DNA from: Laetiporus sulphureus 93-53
Lineage: Eukaryota; Basidiomycota; Agaricomycetes; Polyporales; Laetiporaceae
DNA length: 64,000 nucleotides
Assembly: GCF_001632365.1 (NCBI RefSeq)
Contig: NW_024468534.1
Span: 412,885 to 476,884 of the forward strand
Reading direction: 5' to 3'
Shown here: piece after piece, positions 1 through 12,400 of the stretch
How positions within the stretch are numbered: position 1 is the stretch's first letter
How the letters are laid out: each line of letters begins with the position of its first letter
Program-made: the position numbers and the translations under genes
The notes under the pieces: generated by a model
Databases searched by the model: none
Told to the model about the DNA's origin: nothing
The model's input: only the letters and a program-made list of their open reading frames with translations

Positions 1-196
1 TGGTACGTACGTTGTCAAAGCGCCCTCCACTTCGCTGAAGCTGGACATGTTTCAGGGAGCGAAACATCCCGGTGAGTTCACTGGCTGTAGCCGGTCATCG
101 CTGATGGATCCCTGATAACCATTTCGCCAGCCCCCTCTTGGACCCATCTTCGATTTCGAGAAATTCAACAGGGATCACGCCCTTGGCCACCATTGA
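1..196 (+). CDS. 3' end of an unidentified protein-coding gene (partial)
   Basis: The window opens inside what looks like a coding exon. Reading from base 2 gives an open frame to base 71 containing VVKAPSTSLKLDMFQGAKHP. A GTGAGT donor lies at 72 and a CAG acceptor ends at 130, giving a 59-base intron typical of this genome. The next exon runs to a TGA at 194-196 and encodes a tail ending NRDHALGHH. The splice keeps the frame, and the upstream frame is cut by the window edge. I do not recognise the family from these roughly 44 residues. The call rests only on frame, splice signals and protein-like composition. A non-coding reading is possible. Confidence 0.4.
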
Positions 197-764
197 TTTG
201 CGTGTACCATTGCTCGACATATATACAATCATTGAAGTCCCGCGTTTTCACCTCCTCATGAGCTTTCCAGTGTCAGTTTCACTGAGCATGACTACTAAGT
301 GTCTTTTATGCGTGATATACTTCAGTCCGGCGGGCTAGCGTTTGTGCTCGACTACCTGCATATCGATGCACGGTACTAACCGTTGGAACCTCTGTACATG
401 CGACTTTCCGTGAGATTGCTCCGACCTTCACTGGAAAGGTCACCGATATTTTTGTCGAGACTTGGCTGCACTGGCCTAGGCAGCTGGGCTTCCTCCTTGG
501 CAAAAGCGGTCTACAATCGTCCTTGGTGGCGACTGCGCTCGTAGCGTCCACATGCTGCTCCCGCCGACAACCATGTGTGGCTATCCCCGCGGCGATATAT
601 ATGATCCAACTGACGATTGAGCGACGAAATCAAATGCTTCGCGTACCCACGTGCAAAACCTGGGACTCATCAAGCCCCAGACTGAGCCGCCGCCGCTGGG
701 GCAGCCAGCGTCCTCCTTCCATCACCTCGCGCGCAAGTCGTCTCTTCCACTCGTTCTCCATCCG
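197..764. other. Intergenic space upstream of PAH1
   Basis: About 570 bases separate the stop of the left-edge gene from the PAH1 start. The short frames here do not resemble known proteins and overlap one another on both strands. AT-rich TATA-like runs occur near 217 and 595, the latter about 170 bases before the PAH1 ATG. No other signal is evident. Confidence 0.5.
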
Positions 765-3700
765 ATGAATTATCTCCGGGGGGCTGTCAGCGCAATTAGT
801 GCACCTTATCAGTACTACAAGGATATCAATCCCGCCACCCTCACCGGCGCCATCGACGTCATCGTGGTCAGTCGTCCCAAGCAGCAACCCACCGATACTA
901 GCCAGGAACATGCACAGCAGGTCGAAGGAAACGAGCTTGTATGCTCGCCATTCCATGTCAGATTCGGGAAGTGGCAAGTACTCAGGCCGGGAGACAAGAA
1001 GGTATGGTTGAGCATCCACATTGACTGTGGCGATCACTCAATCAACCATCAGGTCAATCTGTTCGTCAATGGAGACTTGGTGCCATTTCCGATGAAGATT
1101 GGGGAAGCAGGCGAGGCATTCTTTGTGTTCGAGACGGACGAGGATGTCCCGGAAGACCTTGTTACCAGCCCATTGCTTGAGGCAACGAAGCCTGGACAGA
1201 CCAACGCTGATGTGGAGACCGCAGGCCGCTTTGGTGCACAGGAGGGTCCGGAATCCACGCCGGAAGCTGGGGAAGAGATTTCATTTTCACAGGAGCCCGA
1301 CTTCCTCGATCTAAACGCATCCGGTTCTGAAAGGCGAACACCGGAGCCGCGGCTACAGGACGCGCAGGAAGGCGTATCCGAGCCATCATTATTCTCTCGT
1401 ACGGCTCACCTTGGAAAGACTGTCGTTGAGGCCGCGATAGGAACAGAGAAGGTACTGAAGGATAAGCTCAAGGAGGAGATTGTCAAGGATGCCATTTCTG
1501 AGGTGGCGCATGACGATCAAACCGCTCTGAAGAAGAAGGCCATCGCTGCACAAAACGGGGCAGAGAATTTGCGGAGGAGCTTCCTTGAAGGGAAGGGAGA
1601 TGAAGTCCTGCCGGACACGAAGGCTCAGGGTCCGGAGGTTGTTTATGCCAATGGTATGTAATATACACCCTTATAGTCAATCTCACTAACGAGGGGGCTT
1701 CAGACATGGTCTTCGACATGGAGGGATATCATTCACACGAGCGTGGTCGTTCCGGTGATACTGTCGCACTCAAGCACGGTGGGTCTCCTTCAAGCGAGCC
1801 CAGTACGCCAGGGTCATCTCGTATGTGGCTCAGATACTGCACTAGACGTCATCTTCATTATATGCTTTAGGAAGCCCATCGCCATCCGCCTCCTCTTCCG
1901 CACTCGTTCCTTTCCCCACCATTCGCGCAAAGTCCGAGCCACCACCTGAGCACGAAACCAGGCTGACCCCATCTGTGGTCACGTCCAGCTCGCCGACCAG
2001 CCCACCGACGCACACATTATCGGATCGCATGCACGCAACACAACCGAAGTTCGTGCAACACAGGCTCTCCTCACTTCCCGCATCACAGGATGCAGACACA
2101 GAGGAGTACATGTGGGATTGGGGCAGCTTTCCTCAGCGTACGCCCATTCGGACGGCGTTCCCGCCTTTCGATGGAAGTAGTGTGAAGGAGAAGGGAAAGG
2201 AACGGATGGTAGACTTGGGCCTGAACACGAGCGTAGACAGGGGGGGAGATGGAGATACGGTGGTGGCATCCCCGCTGTCGCCCTTGGAGAGCGACGGTGA
2301 GAAAGAGGAAAGTCGTAAGTTTGGTGAGGGCGGACGGATTGGAGTCGATAGGAGAGACCCCACACGGTTCAGAGTGTCGATCGAGGGACGGACGGTGGAC
2401 TTTGAGTTGAGTGTAATTCCCGGTATTAGCAAGGAGAATCGGACGGGCGAGGGTCCGTTAGGCGGGGAAAATGAGGTGATGGATCCTCAGCGATTTGATG
2501 GCGGAAAGATTGATTTCCAACGATTCCTGGACGATGAGAGGGTTGTCAAGGACCCAGACCTTACTATGAGATGGGCTGGGGATACGTAAGTGACTAACAT
2601 GAGCGCATATATGTGTGGATATAACTGACTGACTCTGCCTGGTTAACAGATATATCACGCGTAAAGATGCTTCTCCGCTCTTCGATGCACTTATTCCCTG
2701 GCGCGAGGCGGCTCTGCGTGGCAAGCTTACCACGTCTCCATCGCGATCGCCGTCGCCGGGCTGGGACGGCCGTTCGCGCCTTAATAACATCGAGGAGGAG
2801 GCACCATATTCGGACGATGAGCAGCGGAGGGCCGACATCGCGAAGACGACTGCAAACACGAGTAACACAGAAGGTGCGGTAACACATCTGTCATCATCGT
2901 CCTGGGTACGGTGGTGGAGTCGTAGCCGGAGGACGGATAATGCACAAAGGCCAGGATTGAGAGCTATGAACACGGCGCCATCCACACTAGTACGTTTTCT
3001 CGACATCAATAGTCGACTATATGCGCCGTTCTCGCATGCTGACAATGTCCTCATGTAGCATAGAACAAGATCTGAACACGTTGAGACAGTCCATCTTGCA
3101 GTGGCGAGGCGCTCATCATCTCTAGCGCCGCCGTCGCCTGTACTAATACTCGAGCCTGAGATGCCCGCTTCAGAAGCATCCTCAGAGGAAGAGAAGCCGA
3201 GGAGGAGGAAGCGGTACGCGAAGACATTACGGCTGACGTCAGACCAGCTGGTGAGTCTCAAGTTTGGATCCTAGGACACTGACGTGACAATGCGACACAG
3301 AAATCACTCAAATTGAAGTCCGGCGCGAATAGCATCACGTTCTCGCTGTCTGCCACTGGAGCGGTTGCATGCACGGCGCGACTGTTCGTGTGGAAGCACA
3401 CAGATCAGGTCGTAGTATCCGACATCGACGGCACGATCACGAAGTACGCCTATGCTTACTTGATAGTTGTCATTGACTCACGTCCATCGCAGGTCCGATG
3501 CATTGGGCCACGTCTTCACGATGATCGGGCGTGATTGGACGCATCTTGGCGTGGCTAAGCTGTATACGGACATCTGCCGGAATGGCTATAAGATACTCTA
3601 TCTCACCTCGAGAGCGATCGGACAGGCAGACACAACGCGTGACTATCTGAAGGGCATCAGGCAGAATGACTACCAGCTGCCAGAGGGCCCTGTCATCATG

Positions 3701-4720
3701 AGTCCGGATCGTCTCCTGGCCTCATTCCACCGGTGAGCTTCACAAGAGTGTACTGACCCGGGCCTGTAGCTGATAGATATCAGGGAGGTCATCTTACGCA
3801 AACCGGAAGTGTTCAAGATGGCGGCTCTGAGGGACATCCAGAAGTTGTTTGGGAACACTGCGAAGAATCCCTTCTACGCGGGCTTCGGAAACCGTATCAC
3901 AGATGCCCTGTCCTACCGTAGCGTGAATATTCCGAGCTCGAGGATATTCACTATTGACTCGTCCGGCGAGGTGAAGATGGAGTTGCTCGAATTGGCTGGA
4001 TACAAGTCATCGTACGTTTGCAAGGTTCATCACGCCAATATCAGATACTCACGCTCTCGCAGGTATATTCACATGACAGACTTAGTCGACCAAATGTTTC
4101 CGCCAATTAACAAGAAGTGGGCGGCGGAATACACGGACTTCAACTTTTGGAAACCTCCTATACAGGAGTTCGCTCTGCCCGACCTGTCACCACCATCGCC
4201 CGCCTTAAGTGCGCGGTCCGATACGTCCAATCAGAGCGCGTTGGCTCGCTTGCGACATTTCAGTCTCGGAGGCGGCAGACAGGCGAACAACATGTCAAAG
4301 TTTACATTGCCCCCACCAGCTACGGCGACACATGGAGCAGAGGACGACGGACGCAAGACCGAAATGCATTTGCGACAGATGTCGTCGTTTGAGAGGCTGA
4401 GCAGCACACTTGTGGGCCTTGCCTCCCCTCTCAGTAGCCCACGGTCGAGCACGCCCACCTTCATCGATTCTGGCTCAGAAGATGAGGACTACGAGGGAGA
4501 TTTGGGTAAACAGAAGGGGCGGCGACGACAACGCCGAGAGAGCATGCCCGGATCGCTACCCGGATCGGATGGTTCTGTCTCCGACGACGACCTCCAATTT
4601 ACGGTCGACGACCATAACGGTTACGAGTATGATAGCAGCAAGGAGGACGAAGCTGCGAATGAGACATTTGATGAGGATCTGCTGGCGGCAGGAGAGATGG
4701 AGAAGGTGCCATTCTTGTGA
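765..4720 (+). CDS. PAH1: Lipin-family phosphatidate phosphatase (Pah1/Smp2/Ned1)
   Basis: Mg-dependent phosphatidate phosphatase. The family dephosphorylates phosphatidic acid to diacylglycerol at the ER/nuclear membrane and so controls triacylglycerol synthesis and nuclear membrane growth. The product is about 1,170 residues in roughly nine exons. It starts with the lipin N-terminal domain (MNYLRGAVSAISAPYQYYKD, with GAIDVIVV near residue 30). A conserved MWDWGSFPQ element lies near residue 415. The C-terminal HAD-type catalytic domain has motif I DIDGT near residue 793 (base 3421) and motif II LTSRAIG. The catalytic motif is closed by an intron at 3443. An acidic, low-complexity tail ends at 4720, as in yeast Pah1, where such a tail governs phosphatase recruitment. 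The ATG at 765 was chosen because the amphipathic N-terminal helix starts there; the open frame extends upstream to 651 without similarity. It converges on RRN3. Confidence 0.95.
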
Positions 4721-5074
4721 AACACGCAACATATCGGATCTGGAGCAGCATTGCATATTTCCATTCACTGCATTTGGCCCATGTAATACTATCGTCTACC
4801 GGCGTACACTACTGCTCCTACATAATGCTGTATTCTTAATCACGCTAGCGCGGACTCGGTGCAGATATCCATTATTTCCGGTGTGCGTTTTTTTACATGA
4901 TCGAGAGATGTTCTCGACGGTGATACAAGTCGCGCGGAGCCAACTAGAAGGGTGTCGATGGGAAGATGCGCTCGGCAGATGGGCGGTGCATACTGAGAGC
5001 AATAAAGAACAGGGTAGGAAGAGTGCATACAGTGTCGCTAAGGACGAACACAACAGAGATGCTGGGGCTGCGTC
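4721..5074. other. Convergent 3' intergenic region (PAH1 / RRN3)
   Basis: This spacer of 354 bases lies between two stop codons that face each other. It should hold both 3' untranslated regions. Small open frames on either strand show no protein-like features. I see no RNA gene or repeat. Confidence 0.5.
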
Positions 5075-7657
5075 CTATGCAACGACCAAGGCCGGCCCCA
5101 ACGGACTGATGCTCATGCCTCCGAATGATTCTCCCAACCCGTCTGCTGCATCGTCCACATCGGCAGATTTCGCGCCGGTGACAGGAATGCCTTGAGGTTC
5201 ATGTTCTTCAATGCCATCTTCTGCTTCTTCCATCCCCATCTCATCTTCATTATCAATCTCGTCCTCGTCTTCATTGTCGATAGCAATGGATGACCACTCC
5301 CGATATACGCCACGGATGTACGAGCTAGAACCGGGGAGCTTGTATGGATCGAATGGGAAGAAAGAGTCCAGCTCCGAAGTCATGGAATGCTCGAGCAGCG
5401 ATGGGTGGATCGTGGATGCCCATCTGCTTCCGGTGGCGGCATTGTTTGATGCCGGCTGTTGTGAAGCGTATTCTGACCGCCGATTAGCCTCCATGATGGA
5501 GTAGCAGTAGATGAAGTCCGTCGCGTGTGCAATTTGTGCGAATTGCATCACCACGGTTTGTGAGCACACCTATGAACTAATGAGCCGACGTACTCACAGA
5601 CAAGGTAGCGAGACACATACCTTGAGCGGATTGAGCTCCGATGTCACGACACGTTGTATGATGTTCAGTTCCATCATCCACTGTTTTGGCGGGGCTCCTA
5701 CTGAAGTGAACTCATCTATGTCCTCCTGATACTCGAGCAAGTCTCTCCACCTAAAGCAGAAAATCAGAAATACGGCCTGCGCGACGGCATAGAACACGCT
5801 ATGATGCGCCATGCTCGGCGGCACCGCGCCGGCCCTCGTCACTGCCTCCAGAGTGTCCAGGCGATTCTGCAGGAAGTTGCATAAACAGGCGACGACTCTC
5901 CGCGTGCTGTCCCGGTCGACGAACTGTGCGCGGCTGACAAAGCTTGCAATATAGCTCGCCGCAGCAGCGCGCGTCACTGCAGGCTGGTCCTCCTCCAGGA
6001 GGGATTTCGACACGAGCATACCCTGGAAGAGGTCGCTGAACTCGGGATCCAGCGAGGAGTACCAAAACACGAGGAACTGGGTGTAGCGGGACTTGAACGT
6101 GCGGAGAATAGTGCGGTCGAAGATGGAAAGGAGCACGTGAAACTGCTGGCGCCTGAATATTCTGCCTTCCTCGAGGATGGCAGCCGACGGTGGTCTGAAC
6201 TCAGGTGCAGGCGACGATGGAGTATGAGAACTCGAGCTCGGGGAGCTAGGTGCTGATATTGACACTGGAGAGGTCTCAGCGTGTGTACGGCTGAAATGGT
6301 CGAATATATTCTTCATGATTGCATCCAGTTTGCTGACCATGCCCTGTATATGGTGGTAGTTGATCGGGACATCATCCTGAGCCTTGTCATCGGTATCTCC
6401 ACCTCCCTCCGAGGATAGATCGCTGAGATTATCTCTGTCTTCGTAGTCATCGTCGTCCGACTCGGACTCCTCTCCCTCTTGGCCGACAAGGGTGTCGAAC
6501 GGGTCAAGCTCAAAGATTTCCTCCTGCGCCTGATCAACCAGATGCTCTTCCAGTTCTTCGAGCTCTACTTGAATCTCAACCTGCATAGCCACCTCAAGAA
6601 GGGACAAAATGGATATAGATGTCAGAACTTACATCAATTTGGGTGGCGCGATCCACGATGAGCGCCAGAATGCTTTCCGCCAACTCCGGGCAGTATTCAG
6701 TAATCTTCAATATGTTTTTAATATATGTCACCTGCGATACCACGCTGTGACTTTTGTGTGGGAAATTGCGGACGAGGAGAGGATGTAGCGTTGATGGCAA
6801 GGTAGGAACAAGTGATAAGAGATGCTGAAGCAGATAGTGTATCCGATCATACACTACTCTATGAGTGAGGGGCGTGGTCGAGCTTGAAGGCAAACTGGAA
6901 TCCAGGCCGGATTCTGAACAAGAAGATCAACTATGTACGCTATCAATGCTATACCGATATAACGCACGATGTGTGAAGCTTCGAGCGATCTTTCCAAGCA
7001 CTGACGACAAGTATTCCGGTCTGGCACTAATCAGCATCCCAATGAAAGAGGTGTATGACTTCGCGAAGCTGGTGTCCATCGTCGCCCATGGAACACTGAG
7101 TACGGCCTCTACCAGAAGAGAATGACAGCGATCAAGTTGAGAGACAACATGCGAGAGGGCAAAAATCCAATGACGGAGTTGTGACGGGGGTAAAGACGTT
7201 TCATCGTGAGGCTTCTTGGGATTGAACTGATCGACTAGTTCGTCGAAGGCGTCAGAGATACCCTGATATGTGCCAGTGAGCGTTAGCAACGTAGAAACAC
7301 AGGCAGTTAAATCGTACATTTGTCTTTTGCTGCAGTGCGTTGCGCACAAATGCAAGATACATATCCTTACGGTACTGTTCATCTTGTCGAAGCAGCTAGT
7401 GAGGAATAACTGTAGATACTTTTTAAGATAAACATACCTTGCTTGATCCTTGAGTTAGTCGCAATAGGTCTTGACACATCCAGAGCTAACTCGGACGCTG
7501 AGGATGACCACTGCTTGGACGATGCAGATCGTTCCTTGAAGTCTTCCAGGGAAAAAACAAACATTTGCGGCGGCTCAAGGTGGCGAAGGCTGGTCGCCGT
7601 GGGTCCTGCCTTAGGCTGTCTGACATTGCACTGGATAAAGCGAGAGTGTAGATCCAT
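5075..7657 (-). CDS. RRN3: RNA polymerase I transcription initiation factor Rrn3 (TIF-IA)
   Basis: Rrn3 bridges RNA polymerase I to the core factor at rDNA promoters in the nucleolus and is the growth-regulated switch for rRNA synthesis. The strongest match is the HEAT-repeat core: QFLVFWYSSLDPEFSDLF followed by QPAVTRAAAASYIASFVSRA, a signature of the family, and later WRDLLEY. An acidic serine-rich insert (near 6400-6530) follows an acidic Glu-rich stretch, as in other Rrn3 proteins. The gene has at least six exons; one clear intron ends just before LLRQDEQYRKDMYLAFVRNA (near 7380). The start MDLHSRF at 7657 was chosen over an upstream in-frame ATG at 7693 because the conserved-looking N-terminus (RQPKAGP) follows it. 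It is divergent from the nucleoside hydrolase gene, with 264 bases between the starts. Confidence 0.93.
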
Positions 7658-7921
7658 CTCTCCTGCAGATTCGAACAGACATGTAGTAAGCACGGACCAA
7701 AAGGTAGCTGACTAAGCAGGGCAACAATTTCATACGTCCAAAGCGCCCAATGCGGCAAGTGCAGTGTTTAACTCACCTTCCCGAGTCTCTGGCAGCTGCG
7801 GTAGCCTGAGCTATTTTCTCAGTCAGGAGGTGAGTTCAATATGATAACGTCCTACTATCTTCATATAATTAGAAATTCAGTGACTTCAAGCAGAGTACTG
7901 GTAGTCGTTACCAATAGTGGT

Positions 7922-9308
7922 ATGACTCGGTATATTTGGCTTGATTGTGATCCAGTATGTCACAAGGCTGTTTCATCGTACAGCTGAGCCTCCCGGTTGA
8001 TTAAACTGCAGGGGCACGACGATGCAACAGCGATAATGCTGGCAGTCCACTGTCCTGGTGTGCAGCTGCTAGGCATCTCAACGGTATTATCATCGCATGA
8101 TGGATTTCGCATGGTGGCTGAAACACATGCGCTATGGCATACAGGTGCATGGTAACACAAGTGCAGAGAATACCAATGGAAATGCAGCTCGTTGCTTGTA
8201 TGCGTTCGCTGCTCCTGCAGACGTGCAGGTCTATCCAGGAGCCACAAAGCCACTGATAAGACCCACGAGGCATGATCCTGAAATCCATGGGATCGACGGG
8301 CTTGGAGGCGTCGATGGCCTGCCATCCGTGGAACACCAAGCTGTACGAGTACGACTCACTGACGTTAATCGGTCATCTCGAGCAGTAGAGGCGATCGCTC
8401 GGGCGATTCGAGATACGTGGAAAGACGGTGCAGGCAACAAGCTCGTTATCGTATCTTCTGGACCGATGACCAACATTGCGCTATTCGTGAGCGTATACCC
8501 TGACCTCCTCAGTGGGATAGGTAACCTTGCCCCGTTATTGTCCATACGTCTATTCCCGACTGAAGGACTATCTTAGACGAATTTGTGTTCATGGGCGGAG
8601 GGGTTGGCATTGGCAACCGTTCCCCATCGGCAGGTAAGCTTACCTTCATCGGTTTCAGTGATATTACCGACGGATAATAGAATTCAACATTCTTTGCGAT
8701 CGTGCGTTCCGCCATTTGGAAGTTCTTGCTCTCGCGTGCTCTGATGCTCGTTAAAGCCGAAGCCGCACAGATCGTACTAGACGTACCTGTCAAGAAAACG
8801 ATGATACCCCTCAACGTGACACATACCGCAATCGTAACCCGCCCTATACTCCACAACCTACTCTCGCCCAATTCTCCTATGATCACCAACGCACGTCCTC
8901 AAGCTTCCACGAAGCTGCGGCATATGCTCTGGACGCTGATCAGTTTCTTCGCCGCCGCATACGAGTCCACCTTCGGCTTCGTTGACGGACCGCCACTGCA
9001 TGATGCTCTGACAATTGCCTATGTTGCCCAGCCGGATCTGTTCACCTGCAAACGCTACAGAGTGGATGTGGAACTGAGCGGCATGCACACCGCTGGCGAA
9101 ACTGTAGTTGATATCTGGAACTACCGTGCATGTGACGAGACCTGGGGACGGAGCGGGAAGAACTGCCTTGTTGCAGAGAAATTGGATGTAAGGTCTCGTA
9201 TGTGCCACGGCCGCCCCATGCTGACGACGTGTACAGGTGCCACGCTTCTTCGACTTGTTTCTCGATTGCGTCGCCCGCTGTGACGCGGTATCCCCTTTGA
9301 ATCAGTGA
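7922..9308 (+). CDS. Inosine-uridine preferring nucleoside hydrolase (IUNH family)
   Basis: This enzyme family hydrolyses ribonucleosides to base plus ribose in purine/pyrimidine salvage. The first exon is only 33 bases and ends in LDCDP; the next begins GHDDATAIMLAVHCP, so a splice rebuilds the Ca-binding DxDxGxDD signature of the family. Further exons give GISTV, NTNGNAARCLYAF, a ribose-binding-type FMGGG (near 8590), EFNILCDPEAAQIVLD, and a late HDAL segment (8998-9010) matching the conserved C-terminal Asp that coordinates the metal. The last exon ends FLDCVARCDAVSPLNQ. All introns are about 50-65 bases. Likely a cytosolic enzyme, since no signal peptide precedes the catalytic motif. Substrate preference cannot be told from sequence. 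Confidence 0.93.
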
Positions 9309-9464
9309 CAACTACATCCAAATGCTGACAAGGTATCGGAACGGCATGAATGGTCATTCAAGAAAGGGGTATATACATCCATAGATCTACGAGAGAAGTA
9401 CAACACGCGTATTCAGCCTGATTAAAATTTGGCAAATTGTCTGCCGCTCAGATTGTCCGCTAGA

Positions 9465-12400
9465 TCACTGATGATCCATGAAGCGGCTTGTCCGCGCACC
9501 ATCAACAAACATCTTGCTAAGGGGCCTGTTTGGTGCCCTTGCTCTGCGTTGACCTGTGCGCATACTGCGGATGGCTTGGTCGAGATCGCCCCTGCCGAGC
9601 GATCGTCCGGTGGCACGACTGTAAGAGCTCGGCGGAGGCAATAGTGGCTTTGATTGCGATGAATCCTTGGTTTGCTTGATCGTCTGTGTTACATGAGAGA
9701 TCTCTCCGTCAACTGGCACGACACAACTCACGGGTTCCGCTGCAGGTGCGGCCTCTTCCACCTTGACGGTCACGCTACCCACAACCTTAGCTTCCGTATC
9801 ATGTACTTCCAACGCCGCTTTCTGCAACATCATAAGACACAGCTCGCACGCGGCATATCGGATTCATACCTGAAGCGATCCGGAAAACGTCAGAATTAGA
9901 CCGAAGAAGTCTTCGGGCTTCGGCGCGTCCTGGGAGTCGGGATTCTCGCCATAGAAGGCCAAGAGTGACCGCAATTGGCTGTCAAGTGCAATCATCATGT
10001 TCCTGAGGGCATCGACACTTGAGCGTACTTGCGCAGAGAATGGCTACCGGTTAGGTTGTCAATTGACGCCTAGCCTTTCAATTGATTTCAACGCTCACCT
10101 GCATTACCTCAACGAATTTGTCGTTCGGCAACGTTGTTCTCTGCAGCACTCGGATCTCCTCTGTAACCTGCTTCAGACCATCGACCATCGACTGGACCGA
10201 TGCTGTGATCGACTGAACAGAGACTATAAACAGTAAGGCTCAGCGCATGGAGATTCTGTTTGCGCCGATATACGTGCCTCTAGCAGCTGCTTCTAGATGC
10301 GGCATGTCCTCGATGAACATTACTAAAGCAGGGTCGCTTCGCAGGAGGACACGTGCAAGATAATGCAACAGCGTCGGACACTCGGGTCCTCCCTTCGTCG
10401 TCTTCGTCTCCCGCAACTGCAAAGACACCTCAATGGAGTCATTGCTTGAGTGTGATCAAGATTCTTACCTTCGTCAGCGCCTCTAGCTGGAAGCCTCTGG
10501 CGCCACCACGGAATGTAGACCCATTCAAGGCATTGCCGACAGACAATACAGCCTGCGAACGGCAAACGGCTCAGCGGTTTGTGAGTCTTGCCTCGTCAGT
10601 AACAGAATCGTACCTGTAATACTTTCTTGAACCTCGCCGAAGAACGAAGTTCATGGGAAGCATTGCGGACGATATTGAGCTCTGGTCTAACCTCCTCTAT
10701 CTCGAATTCAAGCTTCCGGCGGTAAAGCATACAGTCAAGGCGCTCTTGTAATCGAGGAACAGACATGATCTATGGGACGGTCATCGTTAAGTTGTTCAGA
10801 CAATTATGAACACATACGTGATAAAAATATTGATCAGCCTTCGCCAGCTTGCTAATATCATCGAAGTCTTTGAGTCTTCTGATCTGTGCACCGTGAATCA
10901 ACATGCACGGTCGGTTTCAGTGAGTTGCAGTTGCGATTACCTCCTCTGCAGTCGGCAATTGCCTTCCGATGGCTCTGAGATCATCTATCGAAAGCTTGCT
11001 ATCGTCAAGGACTAGGATAGCATCACGGATATCGGACAATCCCGGCTTGAAGCGTGACAGCATGATAGCTACACGCAGGTGAGTCTCTACGGTGTGTTTG
11101 TGATGAATTACTACTCACCAACATTGTTCGCTCTGGTAATGTCGAGCAACGTAGTGACAGATTGCTTGCGTGATGTTGATATATTAGCCTGCAGATTGCT
11201 TGAAGAGGCAGTATCAATTGCAAATGTAGCTTCCAAATCATTCAGATCGAAGGGGGTATCGGAGGCTACGTCGCTCCAGACAGTGGATTGTAACGACGGC
11301 GCGGCGAGTTTATTCCAGAAAAAAGGCCTAAGACGGTTGGTAGGTCTCGATACATGGACTAGACGTCCCTTGTGCGCCATCGGAGGAAGAGGAGGAGGCG
11401 GCGGCGGCCCCGGGAGAGGGGAGATTCCCGTTGGAGAACGTGCATTCATGCCACTTGGCGGAGGTGGAGGAGGCGGAGGAGGAGGCGGTGGAAGTGGGGG
11501 TGCAGTATCCGACACCTCATCCTGCTGAGAAGCTGGGGAGACGATGAGGCCCAGCGGCGGGGGGGGGGGGGGGGGCGGGGGCGGAGGCGGGGGAGGCGGT
11601 GAGGATGGTGGTAATGGCGATGACGGTGGTGGTGGTGGCGACAGCGGCGCAGAGAACGTTACCGCGGATGATACTTCATACTGTACAGCCGTAGCACGCT
11701 CGTTCTCTGCAAGGGGTTGCGAGAAAGGTGATCTCAGCGGCCGAGAAGGCGGAGGTAGGGGAAATGGGGACAATGCCGTGGGGCTCTCGACCTGTGATGT
11801 GGCAGAATATAAAACAATGCCAGTAGAAATAGGTATTACAGATGGCGGACGTGGTGGAGGCGGTGGTGGTGCAACTTGCCGCTTGAAGGCAGACTCTGTG
11901 ATGAACTTGGGCTTCTCCGCTAATTCCCTCTTCAATGCCTCAACTTCTGCTTGCAAAGCAAGTATCTCTTCGTCCTTCTGAACAAGTCCATCGATCGCAC
12001 GTTTGGCTATTTGCTCGGCATCAACCTCTGTCTCTCTGCTTTCCTCTCGTGACCGGAACCGAGAGTAAACGGACTCGAGCGCTCGCTTCAAGAACAGGAT
12101 TTCTTTGTCCTTGACGCTGAGATTCGTCTCAAGTTCGCCCGTCTGTGGAGACGTGAGGGATACACCACCATTGATGACATGGCGAACATACCTGGATCTT
12201 CAGTTTGGCAATTTCCTCATTCAATGTGTTCCATTTCACTCTGTCACGCTCTCTCCTGGCTCGCTCGTTCTAACATTAAGGGAAACACGTAAGTATGTGA
12301 CACGTCTGGTCACGCCTTCAATTAGGGACTCACATCTCTTCCCTCGCTCGGATTGAGCGCTTTGAGACGGTCGAGTTCTAATTGTAGCTGTGACACCTGC

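Noticed and set aside
11544..11981. Gly-rich + strand frame of 145 codons
   Set aside because: It is the reverse strand of the proline-rich FH1 domain of the formin.
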